The notes under the pieces: generated by a model
Databases searched by the model: none
What the model was told of the DNA's origin: nothing
Seen by the model: only the letters and a program-made list of their open reading frames with translations
Made by a program: the position numbers and the translations under genes
Part shown: positions 42,510 through 51,868 of the stretch, piece by piece
Position numbering within the stretch: the first letter of the stretch is position 1
Layout of the letters: the number at the start of each line of letters is the position of its first letter
Source of the DNA: Candidatus Bacteroides intestinavium
Lineage (GTDB): Bacteria > Bacteroidota > Bacteroidia > Bacteroidales > Bacteroidaceae
DNA: 56,197 nt
NCBI GenBank assembly: GCA_019118325.1
Contig: DWZE01000123.1
Coordinates: forward strand, 1 to 56,197
Reading direction: 5' to 3'

Positions 42510-43442
42510 ATGCCGGACTACGACTTAATAGCCATATTGGGCCCCACCGCCTCGGGAAAAACCACCCTGGCAGTTGCCCTGGCCGACAGGCTGGGCGGAG
42601 AAATCCTCAGCGCAGACTCGCGCCAGGTGTACCGCCGCATGGACCTGGGCACCGGAAAGGACCTGCAAGACTACGTCATCAACGGACGGCAAATCCCCTA
42701 CCACCTCATAGACATTGCCGAGCCGGGCACCAAATACAACGTATTCGAATACCAGCGTGATTTTCTACAGGCCTACGAGGCCGTCAAGTCACGGGGACGG
42801 ATGCCCATACTCTGCGGCGGAACGGGATTGTATCTCGAAGCCGTGTTGAGCGGCTACCGCCTGCTGCCCGTGCCGGAGAACCCGGCGTTGCGCACCGCCT
42901 TGGCCGACAAGTCGCTGGACGAACTGACCGAACTGCTGAAAGGCTATAAAACCCTGCACAACACCACCGACGTGGACACGCCCAAACGCGCCATCCGCGC
43001 CATCGAGATAGAGGAATACTACCGGCATGCCCCCGTCGAGGAACGGTCTTTCCCGCAGTTGAGGAGCCTCGTCGTCGGCGTCAGCATCGACCGGGACGAA
43101 CGCCGCGCCCGCATCAGCCGCCGACTGCGCCAACGCCTGGACGAAGGCATGGTGGACGAGGTGCGCCGCCTGCTGGACGAGGGCATTGCGCCGGACGACC
43201 TGACCTACTACGGGCTGGAATACAAGTACCTGACCCTGTATGCCACGGGCCGTATGTCCTACGAAGAGATGGTGCGCCAACTGGAGATTGCCATCCACCA
43301 GTTCGCCAAACGGCAGATGACCTGGTTCCGCGGCATGGAACGACGCGGACACTGCATACACTGGACAGACGCCTTGCAACCCACGGGCGAACAGGTGGAA
43401 ACCATCCTGCGCCTGCTGCAAGCCGACACCGACAAAACCTGA
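42510..43442 (+). CDS. miaA: tRNA dimethylallyltransferase
   Basis: Adds the isopentenyl group to A37 of tRNAs that read UNN codons. It is 310 residues from MPDYDLIAIL; an ATG four codons earlier (42498) is possible. The P-loop is GPTASGKTT (about 11-19); then follow ILSADSRQVYRRMDLGTGK and the conserved LCGGTGLYLEAVLSG. The C-terminal FAKRQMTWFRGM binds tRNA. It precedes a lipid kinase gene by 23 bases on the plus strand. Confidence 0.94.
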   Translation: MPDYDLIAILGPTASGKTTLAVALADRLGGEILSADSRQVYRRMDLGTGKDLQDYVINGRQIPYHLIDIAEPGTKYNVFEYQRDFLQAYEAVKSRGRMPILCGGTGLYLEAVLSGYRLLPVPENPALRTALADKSLDELTELLKGYKTLHNTTDVDTPKRAIRAIEIEEYYRHAPVEERSFPQLRSLVVGVSIDRDERRARISRRLRQRLDEGMVDEVRRLLDEGIAPDDLTYYGLEYKYLTLYATGRMSYEEMVRQLEIAIHQFAKRQMTWFRGMERRGHCIHWTDALQPTGEQVETILRLLQADTDKT

Positions 43443-43465
43443 ACCACACCCATACAACTCCGACT

Positions 43466-44392
43466 ATGACCAAGGAACAGAAGAAATGGGGCATCATCTA
43501 CAACCCCAAGGCCGGCACCCGCAAGGTGCAGAAACGCTGGCAAGAAATCAAGAAATACATGGACAGCCTGGACGTGGCCTATGACTACGTGCAGTCCGAA
43601 GGCTTCGGCTCGGTGGAACGCCTGGCCGGCATCCTGGCTGACAACGGCTACCGCACCATCATCGTCGTCGGGGGAGACGGAGCCTTGAACGATGCCATCA
43701 ACGGAATCATGAACTCGCAGGCCGAACAGAAAGAGGACATTGCCCTGGGCATCATCCCCAACGGCATCGGCAACGACTTTGCCGACTATTGGGAAATCAG
43801 CAATGAATACCGCGAGGCGGTGGACTGCCTCGTCCGCGGACGCCGCCGGCGGATAGACGTGGGCACGTGCGGCTACTACGACGGACAGAAACACGTGACG
43901 CGCTACTTCCTCAACGCCATCAACATCGGCCTGGGAGCAAGGATTGTGAAGATTACCGACCAGTGCAAACGCTTCTGGGGCGTGAAATACCTGTCCTACT
44001 TCATGGCTTTCCTCTCGCTCATCTTCGAACGAAAGCTCTACCGCATGCACCTGAAAATCAACGACGAGCACATCCGTGGCCGCATCATGACCGTCTGCAT
44101 CGGCAGTGCCTCGGGCTACGGACAGGTGCCCAGCGCGGTGCCCTACAACGGCTGGCTGGACGTCTCCGTCATCCATCGCCCGGAACTGCGCCAGCTGTGG
44201 GGTGGCCTGTGGATGCTCATCCAGGGACGCATCCTCAACCATAAGCTGGTGAAGCCCTTCCGCACCCGCCAGGTGAAGGTGCTCCGTGCCCGCAACGCAG
44301 TGGTGGACCTGGACGGCCGCATCCTGCAAGAGAGGCATTTCCCGCTGAACATCGGGATTCTGCACGAGGCCATCACGCTGATAATTCCGTAA
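43466..44392 (+). CDS. diacylglycerol kinase-family lipid kinase (YegS-like)
   Basis: Phosphorylates a lipid with a free hydroxyl, such as diacylglycerol, at the membrane. It is 308 residues. The nucleotide site is IIYNPKAGTRKVQKRW and TIIVVGGDGALNDAINGIM (the GGDGT-type motif, here GGDGA), followed by ALGIIPNGIGNDFADYW. The C-terminal half is the beta-rich DAGK accessory domain. The GGDGA variant has alanine where threonine is usual. It follows miaA by 23 bases. The lipid substrate is not known. Confidence 0.9.
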   Translation: MTKEQKKWGIIYNPKAGTRKVQKRWQEIKKYMDSLDVAYDYVQSEGFGSVERLAGILADNGYRTIIVVGGDGALNDAINGIMNSQAEQKEDIALGIIPNGIGNDFADYWEISNEYREAVDCLVRGRRRRIDVGTCGYYDGQKHVTRYFLNAINIGLGARIVKITDQCKRFWGVKYLSYFMAFLSLIFERKLYRMHLKINDEHIRGRIMTVCIGSASGYGQVPSAVPYNGWLDVSVIHRPELRQLWGGLWMLIQGRILNHKLVKPFRTRQVKVLRARNAVVDLDGRILQERHFPLNIGILHEAITLIIP

Positions 44393-44420
44393 AACTGCCC
44401 GCATATTGAGATATTATCAT

Positions 44421-44428
44421 TACTTTTG
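44421..44428 (+). promoter_or_regulatory. -7 element TACTTTTG of the toxin-antitoxin unit
   Basis: TACTTTTG matches TAnnTTTG, 48 bases before the antitoxin ATG at 44477. It rules out an in-frame ATG at 44426 that lies within the promoter. Confidence 0.55.
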
Positions 44429-44476
44429 CAAGAAATAGAAACAGAAAGCAACCCTAAGACCAAGGAGGAAACAAAC

Positions 44477-44758
44477 ATGACGACATTAGAGATGGAAGCC
44501 CAAAAAGCATTGTGGATACGCGACATTCTAAACATTGACAATTCTGACATGATAACGGAATTGAAAAAAAACTATGACCGCACCAAACTACGCATATTAC
44601 GAAAAATGAACGAACATACCGCATCATCACCGGAAAGCAAAGAGTATATCATGAAAGGCCTGAAAGAGGCCTTTGGAGAAATAAAAAATATCCAAACGGG
44701 CCATAGCAAAGGGCGCCCTTTGGAAGAAGTATTGGCAGAAATTGAAGCAGACAAATGA
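44477..44758 (+). CDS. antitoxin of a type II pair
   Basis: A 93-residue, acidic, helical protein (MTTLEMEAQKALWIRDILNIDNSDMITELKKNYDRTKLRILRKM...AEIEADK). An AAGGAGG ribosome site lies 8-14 bases before the ATG at 44477. The gene overlaps the following toxin gene by 4 bases (ATGA), the usual order for RelE/ParE systems. The residue pattern is that of small Bacteroidetes antitoxins without a clear DNA-binding motif; the N-terminal part may still bind the promoter. Confidence 0.78.
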   Translation: MTTLEMEAQKALWIRDILNIDNSDMITELKKNYDRTKLRILRKMNEHTASSPESKEYIMKGLKEAFGEIKNIQTGHSKGRPLEEVLAEIEADK

Positions 44759-45108
44759 CCCAAATCATAGCCGAACCGCCGTTCATCAAAGAACTGAAAC
44801 GCCTGGCGAAGAAATACAAGAACATCACCAAAGACATTCAGAAACTCGCAGAGGAACTGCGTCAGAATCCATTCTATGGTTCCGATTTAGGGAAAGGCGT
44901 CCGCAAAGTACGAATGGCTGTCACCGATAAGGGAAAAGGCAAAAGCCACGGTGCACGTGTCATCACTTACATTGACACCATCATCAACCTGCAAGAAAAC
45001 AACGTACATTTGCTTTATATCTACGACAAAGCAGACCAAGAAAACATTTCAGATAAGGAAATCATCGAACTACTCAAATACATCAGTTCAAAACCATCCA
45101 GACAATGA
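44755..45108 (+). CDS. RelE/ParE-superfamily toxin
   Basis: A 117-residue protein of the RelE/ParE fold. The N-terminal helices FIKELKRLAKKYKNITKDIQKLAEELRQNP and beta strands GVRKVRMAV, GARVITYIDTI and NNVHLLYIYDKADQENIS are in the expected order. KGKGKSHGARVIT is the lysine/arginine-rich region near the active site. RelE-type toxins cleave mRNA on the ribosome; ParE types poison gyrase; which applies here cannot be told. Its stop codon overlaps the kdsA start by 4 bases. Confidence 0.85.
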   Translation: MTQIIAEPPFIKELKRLAKKYKNITKDIQKLAEELRQNPFYGSDLGKGVRKVRMAVTDKGKGKSHGARVITYIDTIINLQENNVHLLYIYDKADQENISDKEIIELLKYISSKPSRQ

Positions 45109-45920
45109 AACTATCCGAACAACTCAAGAACAACCCCGCCCGCAACTTCTTCCTGCTGGCGGGTCCGTGCGTCATCGAGGGCGAAGACATGGCCCTCCGC
45201 ATTGCCGAACATATCGTGCGCGTCACCGAACGCCTCGGCATTCCCTACGTCTTCAAAGGCTCATACCGCAAAGCCAACCGCTCGCGCCTGGACTCCTTCA
45301 CCGGCATCGGCGACGAAAAGGCACTCCGCATCCTCCGCAAGGTGCATGACACCTTCGGCATCCCCACCGTCACCGACATCCACGCCGCCGACGAGGCACA
45401 GATGGCCGCAGAGTACGTGGACATCCTGCAAATCCCCGCCTTCCTCTGCCGGCAGACCGACCTGCTGGTAGCCGCCGCACGCACGGGACGCACCGTCAAC
45501 ATCAAGAAAGGCCAGTTTCTCTCGCCCCAGGCCATGCACTTCGCCGCCGAAAAGGTAGTGGAAGCCGGCGACACGGACGTGATGCTGACCGAGCGCGGAA
45601 CGACTTTCGGCTACCAGGACCTGGTGGTGGACTACCGCGGCATCCCCGAGATGCAGGCCTACGGCTACCCCGTCATTCTGGATGCCACGCACTCCCTGCA
45701 ACAGCCCAACCAGGCGGGCGGAGTGACCGGCGGCATGCCCCGGCTCATCGAGACCATCGCCCGTGCCGGCATCGCCGCAGGAGCCGACGGACTCTTCATC
45801 GAGACCCACGAGAACCCCGCCGTGGCCAAGAGCGACGGAGCCAACATGCTGCCCCTCGACCAGCTGGAAGGACTGCTGGAGCGGCTGGTGCGCATCCGAC
45901 GGGCCATCACGGAGCCCTAA
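45105..45920 (+). CDS. kdsA: 3-deoxy-8-phosphooctulonate synthase
   Basis: Joins phosphoenolpyruvate and arabinose 5-phosphate to make KDO 8-phosphate for lipopolysaccharide. It is 271 residues. Characteristic segments: FLLAGPCVIEGEDMALRIAEHI, YVFKGSYRKANRSRLDSFTGIGDEKAL, VTDIHAADEAQMAAEYVDILQIPAFLCRQTDLL, NIKKGQFLSPQAM and DATHSLQQPNQAGGVTGG. All active-site blocks are present. The start ATG overlaps the toxin stop codon (ATGA), so translation is coupled to the toxin gene, an unusual setting for an essential enzyme. Confidence 0.95.
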   Translation: MKLSEQLKNNPARNFFLLAGPCVIEGEDMALRIAEHIVRVTERLGIPYVFKGSYRKANRSRLDSFTGIGDEKALRILRKVHDTFGIPTVTDIHAADEAQMAAEYVDILQIPAFLCRQTDLLVAAARTGRTVNIKKGQFLSPQAMHFAAEKVVEAGDTDVMLTERGTTFGYQDLVVDYRGIPEMQAYGYPVILDATHSLQQPNQAGGVTGGMPRLIETIARAGIAAGADGLFIETHENPAVAKSDGANMLPLDQLEGLLERLVRIRRAITEP

Positions 45921-46002
45921 AAAAAAATCCGGCACCCGCTGTGATTAATCCACGGGCCGGGCGACAGATTAAGCAAAACATCTATTAAAAACAGATAGAA
46001 TC

Positions 46003-48849
46003 ATGAAAAGGTTAACACGTACACTTTGGCTCATGGCACTCATCCTGTGCCTCGGCCTGCAACAGGCAGCCGCCCAGATGCAGCTGCCGCCCCTGCCGGT
46101 GGACAAAAACGTCCGCATCGGCAAGTTGGACAACGGACTGACGTACTACATCCGTCACAACGAGAAACCCGAAAACCGCGTGGAGTTCTACATCGCACAG
46201 AAGGTAGGCTCCATCCTCGAAGAACCGCAGCAGCGCGGCCTGGCCCACTTCCTGGAGCACATGGCCTTCAACGGCACCGAGAACTTCCCCGGCGACGAAC
46301 GCGGCCTGGGCATCGTGCAGTGGTGCGAGACGAAGGGCATCAAGTTCGGCACCAACCTCAACGCCTACACCTCGGTGGACGAGACGGTATACAATATAAG
46401 TAATGTGCCCAGCACCGACCCCGCCGTCGTGGACTCCTGCCTGCTCATCCTGCACGACTGGAGCGATGCCATCCTGCTGGCCGACCAGGAGATTGACAAG
46501 GAGCGCGGCGTCATCCGCGAGGAGTGGCGCAGCCGCAACGTCGGCATGCTCCGCCTCTACACCGACGCACAGGCCACGTTCTACCCCGACTCGAAGTACA
46601 GCGACTGTATGCCCATCGGCAGCATCGACGTCATCAACAACTTCCCCTACCAGGACATCCGCGACTACTATGCCAAGTGGTATCGCCCCGACCTGCAAGG
46701 CATCATCGTGGTGGGTGACATCGACGTGGACCAGATGGAGCAGAAGATAAAGACGCTCTTCGCCGACATCCAGCTGCCGGAGAACCGCGCCGAACGCATC
46801 TGGTATCCCGTGCCCGACAACGAAGAGCCCATTGTCTACATCGGCAAGGACAAGGAAATCGACATGCCTTTGGTGGACATCTACTTCAAGCACGATGCCA
46901 CGCCGGACAGCATCAAGGGCACCGTCATGTACCTGGCCCAAAACTACATGCTGAACGCCATATCCACCATGCTGAACGAACGCTTCAGCGAACTGGCACA
47001 GTCGGCCAACCCGCCCTTCAACATGGCCTTCTGCTCGCCGGACGGCGACTTCTTCCTGAGCGGAACGAAGAAAGCCTTCAACGTCACCGCCTACACCAAG
47101 GACGACGGCCTCTCCAACGGCCTGAAGGTGCTGCTGCAAGAAGTGGAGCGCGTACGCCGCCACGGCTTCACCGAGAGCGAATACGCCCGTGCCCGTGCCA
47201 ACATCCTGCAACAGCTGGAGTCGGCCTACAACGAGCGCGAGAAAACCAACAACATGGCCTACGTCAACGAGTGCCTGCAACACTTCCTGCACGCCGAGCC
47301 CATCCCCGGCATTGAATATGAATACACCACGCTGAACCAGCTGGCCCCCAACATCCCCGTGCAGGCCATCAACGAAGTGGCCAAGCAGCTCATCACGGAC
47401 AACAACCAGGCCGTCTTCATCGCCGCACCGGAGAAGGAAGGCGTGGTCATCCCCACCAAGGAGGAAGTCATCGCCGACCTCAAGGCCATGCCTACGCTGC
47501 AAGTAGAAGCCTACGTGGACAAGGTGTCCAACGAGCCCCTCATCAAGGAAGCGCCCCAGGGCGGCAAGATTGTCAGCCAGAAGGAAAACGCCCTGTTCGG
47601 CGCCACGGAACTGACCCTCAGCAACGGCATCAAGGTCTATGTGAAGAAGACCGACTTCAAGGCCGATGAAATCCGCATGCAGGGCTTCAGCCAGGGCGGC
47701 ACGACCCTCTTCGATGCGGCCGATAAACTGAACTATTCTGCCATGAATGGTGCAATAGACGCAGGCGGTGCAGGCAACTTCAGCAACGTCGAGTTGACCA
47801 AGCTGCTGGCTGGCAAGAAGGTATCCGTAACCGCCAGCGTAGGCTCGACAGCAGCCGGCGTGTATGGCAGCTGCTCTCCTAAAGACTTCGAAACCATGAT
47901 GCAGCTTACATACCTCTACATCACGCAACCTCGCAAGGACGAAGAAGCCTTCTCCTCTTTCAAGAACCGCTTGAAAGCCCAATTGGAGAGTTCTGAAGCC
48001 AACCCGCTGTCAGCTTTCAGCGACACGCTGAACTATGAACTGTACGGCCAAGACCCTCGTTACCTCAACATGAAGGCTTCTATGGTGGACGAACTCAACT
48101 ACGACCGCATGTTGGAACTGTACAAACAAGCGTTCGCCAATGCAGCCGACTTCACCTATATCTTCGTGGGCAATGCTGAACTGGATTCCATCAAGCCCTA
48201 CATCGAACAGTATCTTGGCGCCTTGCCTTCCAAGAATGTCAAGGAAAGCACCCTCAACAAGGATGGCCTGCGCAAGATAGCCGAACAAGGCATCAAAGAT
48301 AACATCTTCGCCAAGGAGCAGCAGACTCCGATGGCTACCGTCGGCATCATCATCAATGGTAATTGCCCGTACAACCAGAAGAACGAAGTGCTGTCCAGCG
48401 TATTCAATCAGGCACTCACGATGATATACACCGAAGAAATACGTGAGAAAGAAGGCGGAACGTACGGCGTAAGCACCTATTGCTCGCTTGACGCACACCA
48501 AAACAAAGCCGCCTTGCAGATTGTCTATCAGACTGACCCCGAAAAATTCGAGCATCTGAACAGCGTCATCATCGCTCAACTGGAAAAGGTGGCTGCCAAC
48601 GGCCCCACGGAAGAGCAGATGCAGAAGATCAAGGAGTACATGCTGAAGAAATACGCCGACAACCAGAAAGAGAACTCCTACTGGATGAACCAGATGGAAA
48701 ACTACCTGGTACTCGGCGTGGACATGACGAAGGACTACGAAGCCCTCATCAACGGCCTCACCGCCCAGGATGTGGCCCAGTTCGCTGCCGACCTGCTGAA
48801 GCAAGGCAACAAGCTGACGGTGGTAATGACCGTCCCCGAGACGAAGTAA
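46003..48849 (+). CDS. M16 family zinc metallopeptidase (insulinase/pitrilysin type)
   Basis: Secreted or periplasmic zinc protease of 948 residues. The signal peptide ends near AAAQ (about residue 25). The inverted zinc motif HFLEH is at 82-86, with the distal glutamate in the following helix, and the second catalytically inactive half repeats the fold from about 510. Partner domains are fused in one chain, as in other Bacteroidetes M16 proteins. Codon use differs between the first part and the region from about 47,700 to 48,600. It stands alone on the plus strand, 82 bases after kdsA. Confidence 0.92.
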   Translation: MKRLTRTLWLMALILCLGLQQAAAQMQLPPLPVDKNVRIGKLDNGLTYYIRHNEKPENRVEFYIAQKVGSILEEPQQRGLAHFLEHMAFNGTENFPGDERGLGIVQWCETKGIKFGTNLNAYTSVDETVYNISNVPSTDPAVVDSCLLILHDWSDAILLADQEIDKERGVIREEWRSRNVGMLRLYTDAQATFYPDSKYSDCMPIGSIDVINNFPYQDIRDYYAKWYRPDLQGIIVVGDIDVDQMEQKIKTLFADIQLPENRAERIWYPVPDNEEPIVYIGKDKEIDMPLVDIYFKHDATPDSIKGTVMYLAQNYMLNAISTMLNERFSELAQSANPPFNMAFCSPDGDFFLSGTKKAFNVTAYTKDDGLSNGLKVLLQEVERVRRHGFTESEYARARANILQQLESAYNEREKTNNMAYVNECLQHFLHAEPIPGIEYEYTTLNQLAPNIPVQAINEVAKQLITDNNQAVFIAAPEKEGVVIPTKEEVIADLKAMPTLQVEAYVDKVSNEPLIKEAPQGGKIVSQKENALFGATELTLSNGIKVYVKKTDFKADEIRMQGFSQGGTTLFDAADKLNYSAMNGAIDAGGAGNFSNVELTKLLAGKKVSVTASVGSTAAGVYGSCSPKDFETMMQLTYLYITQPRKDEEAFSSFKNRLKAQLESSEANPLSAFSDTLNYELYGQDPRYLNMKASMVDELNYDRMLELYKQAFANAADFTYIFVGNAELDSIKPYIEQYLGALPSKNVKESTLNKDGLRKIAEQGIKDNIFAKEQQTPMATVGIIINGNCPYNQKNEVLSSVFNQALTMIYTEEIREKEGGTYGVSTYCSLDAHQNKAALQIVYQTDPEKFEHLNSVIIAQLEKVAANGPTEEQMQKIKEYMLKKYADNQKENSYWMNQMENYLVLGVDMTKDYEALINGLTAQDVAQFAADLLKQGNKLTVVMTVPETK

Positions 48850-48858
48850 GCAACCCGA

Positions 48859-48962
48859 TGCAGTGATGAGTGATGAGTGTTTAGTGATTAGTACTGACCT
48901 GACACTAAGCACTCATCATTTGTATAAACGCTCATCACTAAACACTAAACATTGACCACTAA
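48859..48962. repeat. AT-rich intergenic repeat of AGTGATGAG/TTAGTGATTAGT units
   Basis: Forward units (TGATGAG, TTTAGTGATTAGT) are followed by their complements (CTCATCACTAAACACTAAAC, ACTAATC), so the spacer can fold. The last repeat ends at the ATG of the next gene. Related spacer sequence occurs at 52755-52841. Confidence 0.7.
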
Positions 48963-48964
48963 TC

Positions 48965-50458
48965 ATGAACCTATTCTTAGAACTCCGCCGCCACGGCCGC
49001 CTGGCCGACAAGCGCCACCCGATGTACGAGAAGAGCCGCTTCGCCCGGTTCTGGATGTACTTCGTGGCCGTGTTCTGGGCGGGCTACCTCATCTTCATCG
49101 GCACCATGCTGGCCTTCGGCTTCGAAGATGCCGCGGTGGAGCCGTACCATCTCCTCAACTCGGGCCTGGTCTTCATCCTCGCGCTGGACTTCCTGATGCG
49201 ATTTCCCTTCCAGAAGACGCCCACGCAGGAGGTGAAGCCCTACCTGCTGCTGCCCGTGCGACGCAACCGGCTGATTGACTTCCTCCTCATCCGTTCGGGC
49301 CTGAGCGGGTTCAACTTCATCTGGATGTTCCTGTTCGTGCCCTTCGCCTTCATCACGGTGATGAAGTTCTACGGGTTGTGGGGCGTGCTGACCTACTGCG
49401 TGGGAATCTGGCTGCTGATGGTGCTGAACAACTACTGGTTCCTGCTGTGCCGCACGCTGCTTGGCGAACGCATCTGGTGGATACTTTTGCCCGTGGCCGT
49501 CTATGGCGGGCTGGCCCTGGAGATGTTCCTGCCGGACGATAGCCCGGTGTTCGACTGGTCCCTGGAGTTGGGCGAGGGCTTCATCACGGGCAACGTGTGG
49601 GCGTTTCTGGCCGTGCTGGCCGGCATCGGCCTGATGTGGTGGGTCAACAGCCGCGTCATCCGCCGCCTCATCTACGACGAACTGAACAAGACGGAGGACT
49701 CGACCGTGCGTGTAAAGAAGCTCAGCGAATACAAGTTCCTCGACCGCTACGGCCTGGTGGGCGAATACATGCGCCTGGAGCTGAAACTGATGCTGCGCAA
49801 CAAAATTTGCCGCAAGTCGCTCATCACCATCGTCTGCGCCGTGGCCGTCATCAGCGCGGTCATCGGCTTCACGGACATCTACAACGGCGCCATGAGCGAG
49901 TTTTGGGTGCTGTACAACTATGTCATCGTCACCCTGCTGTCCTTCTCGACGCTGATGGGCTACGAGGGCAACTACATGGACGGGCTGATGACCCGCCGCG
50001 AATCCATCTTCGCCCTGCTGAGGGCCAAGTACGTGCTCTACACCGCGGCCCTCATCGTGCCCTTCCTGCTGATGCTGCCGGGCGTGGTGACGGGCAAGCA
50101 GACGCTGCTGCAAAGCGTGTCGTGGCTGCTGTTCACGGCCGGGCCCGTCAGCTTCTGCTTCTTCCAGGTGGCAGTGTATAACAACCGCACCGTCGACCTC
50201 AACGCCAAGATGACCGCCCGCAGCAACCAGGGCACAGGCCTGCAGCAGCTCATGGCCTTTGCCGCCTTCTTCCTGCCCGCCGTCGTCTACGCGCCGCTCC
50301 TGCTGGCGTTCGGCGAAACGGTGGCCCGCTGGACGCTCATCGCCCTGGGCCTCGGCTTCATCCTGACCTCGCGCCTGTGGATACGCAACGTCTACCGGCG
50401 GCTGATGCAGCGGCGCTACCAGAACATGGAGGGCTTCCGCGACAGCCGCCAACGCTGA
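48965..50458 (+). CDS. DUF5687 family membrane protein (ABC-2-like exporter permease)
   Basis: A 497-residue polytopic membrane protein, from memory DUF5687, the permease partner of a small ABC exporter. Membrane segments can be seen at about 35-55, 62-80, 107-135, 140-160, 172-190, 215-235 and in the C-terminal half (about 285-305, 320-340, 360-380, 388-405, 430-450, 458-475). The segment EYKFLDRYGLVGEYMRLELKLMLRNKICRKSL lies between the halves. It is followed after 85 bases by an ABC ATPase gene on the same strand, so the two form a transporter. The cargo is unknown. Confidence 0.82.
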   Translation: MNLFLELRRHGRLADKRHPMYEKSRFARFWMYFVAVFWAGYLIFIGTMLAFGFEDAAVEPYHLLNSGLVFILALDFLMRFPFQKTPTQEVKPYLLLPVRRNRLIDFLLIRSGLSGFNFIWMFLFVPFAFITVMKFYGLWGVLTYCVGIWLLMVLNNYWFLLCRTLLGERIWWILLPVAVYGGLALEMFLPDDSPVFDWSLELGEGFITGNVWAFLAVLAGIGLMWWVNSRVIRRLIYDELNKTEDSTVRVKKLSEYKFLDRYGLVGEYMRLELKLMLRNKICRKSLITIVCAVAVISAVIGFTDIYNGAMSEFWVLYNYVIVTLLSFSTLMGYEGNYMDGLMTRRESIFALLRAKYVLYTAALIVPFLLMLPGVVTGKQTLLQSVSWLLFTAGPVSFCFFQVAVYNNRTVDLNAKMTARSNQGTGLQQLMAFAAFFLPAVVYAPLLLAFGETVARWTLIALGLGFILTSRLWIRNVYRRLMQRRYQNMEGFRDSRQR

Positions 50459-50543
50459 CCAGGGGAAGACACCCTGCGGCTTTCACAGCGTTTCAGTGCG
50501 GATGAAACGCGACCTATATGCTTACTACTAAAACAGACTGTTT

Positions 50544-51311
50544 ATGATAGAAATAACCGACTTGCAAAAGACCTACGGCTCGAAACGGGCCGTCGACATC
50601 GAACACTACACCATCGCCGACGGCGACATGCTGGGCCTGGTGGGCAACAACGGCGCGGGCAAGACCACCCTGTTCCGCCTCATCCTGGACCTGGTGAAGG
50701 CCGACCAAGGCACGGTGGCCATCGCCGGGACGGACGTCACCCACACCGAGGACTGGAAGGACATCACCGGCGCGTACATCGACGACGGCTTCCTCATCGA
50801 CTACCTCACGCCCGAAGAATACTTCTACTTCATCGGCCGCATGTACGGGCTGAAGAAGGATGACGTGGACGAACGCCTCCGCCCCTTCGACCGCTTCATG
50901 AACGGCGAGGTCCTGGGACAGAAGAAGTTCATCCGCAATTACTCCATGGGCAACAAGCAGAAGATAGGCATCATCAGCGCCATGCTGCACCACCCCCGGC
51001 TGCTCATCCTGGACGAACCCTTCAACTTCCTCGACCCCTCCAGCCAGGCCATCATCAAGCACCTGCTGCGGGCCTATCACGAGGAACACGGCGCCACCAT
51101 CCTCATCTCCAGCCACAACCTGAACCACACCGTCGACATCTGCCCCCGCATCGCCCTGCTGGAGCACGGCGTCATCCTGCGCGACATCGACAACCGCAAC
51201 GGACAGGCGGAGAAGGAACTGGAGGACTACTTCAACCTGAGGGCCGAGGGCGAACCGCAACCTGCGCCACAAGCCCCCGCCCCGGAAGAGACACCGGAGG
51301 ATGCCCAATGA
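50544..51311 (+). CDS. ABC transporter ATP-binding protein
   Basis: Energises the preceding DUF5687 permease. It is 255 residues. Walker A GNNGAGKTTLFRLI is at about 34-47, the signature YSMGNKQKIGIISAM at about 135-149 and Walker B LLILDEPFNFLDPS at about 153-166, then the H-loop ILISSHNL. The C-terminal extension is acidic and rich in Pro and Ala. It overlaps the C40 peptidase gene by 4 bases. The permease plus ATPase pair resembles ABC-2 exporters. Confidence 0.93.
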   Translation: MIEITDLQKTYGSKRAVDIEHYTIADGDMLGLVGNNGAGKTTLFRLILDLVKADQGTVAIAGTDVTHTEDWKDITGAYIDDGFLIDYLTPEEYFYFIGRMYGLKKDDVDERLRPFDRFMNGEVLGQKKFIRNYSMGNKQKIGIISAMLHHPRLLILDEPFNFLDPSSQAIIKHLLRAYHEEHGATILISSHNLNHTVDICPRIALLEHGVILRDIDNRNGQAEKELEDYFNLRAEGEPQPAPQAPAPEETPEDAQ

Positions 51312-51805
51312 AACGCCTCCTCCCCCTGCTCGTCCTCGTCCTCTGCCTGACGGGCTGCCGCACCGCCACGCCCCCGCTGGACTATCGCGCCCTCGTCCGC
51401 GCTGCCGACCACCTGGGCGTGAACATCGGCCCGAAGGACCACCACGCCCTCTACCTGGAAGCCGCGCAGTGGATAGGCACGCCCTACCGCAGCGGCGGAC
51501 AGAGCCGCAAGGGCACGGACTGTTCGGGCTTCGTGCGCCAGGTCTATAAGAAGGTCTATGGCATCGACCTGCCCCGCAGCACCACCGAACAGGTGGAAGA
51601 AGGCAAGCGCGTGCGACGCCGCAAGTTGCGCGAAGGCGACCTGGTGTTCTTCCACGGCAGCAAACGACGACGTGCCAACCACGTAGGCATCTACCTGAAG
51701 GAAGGCAAGTTTGTCCACGCCAGCACCAGCCGGGGCGTCATGGTCAGCCGACTGGACGAGGACTACTGGGACGAGCACTGGCTGCGGGGAAGACGAATCA
51801 ATTGA
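51308..51805 (+). CDS. C40 (NlpC/P60) peptidase lipoprotein
   Basis: Cell-wall endopeptidase of 165 residues. The signal peptide ends in VLCLTGC (lipobox cysteine 17), so it is lipid-anchored. The NlpC/P60 domain has the catalytic cysteine in KGTDCSGFVRQVYKKVY (C72), the histidine in RANHVGIYL (H125) and a third polar residue in FVHAS (H137). It overlaps the ABC ATPase gene by 4 bases (ATGA) and so is coupled to an exporter. It probably trims peptide cross-links of peptidoglycan. Confidence 0.93.
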   Translation: MKRLLPLLVLVLCLTGCRTATPPLDYRALVRAADHLGVNIGPKDHHALYLEAAQWIGTPYRSGGQSRKGTDCSGFVRQVYKKVYGIDLPRSTTEQVEEGKRVRRRKLREGDLVFFHGSKRRRANHVGIYLKEGKFVHASTSRGVMVSRLDEDYWDEHWLRGRRIN

Positions 51806-51868
51806 CAATTAACAATGAGGCGTTGCTATCAAGACGTATTAACCATTAACCATTTATCATTAACCATT

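Noticed and set aside
46012..47982. 656-residue open frame opposite the M16 peptidase gene
   Set aside because: It is rich in V, G, H and L from reverse-complemented codons and has no recognisable domain.
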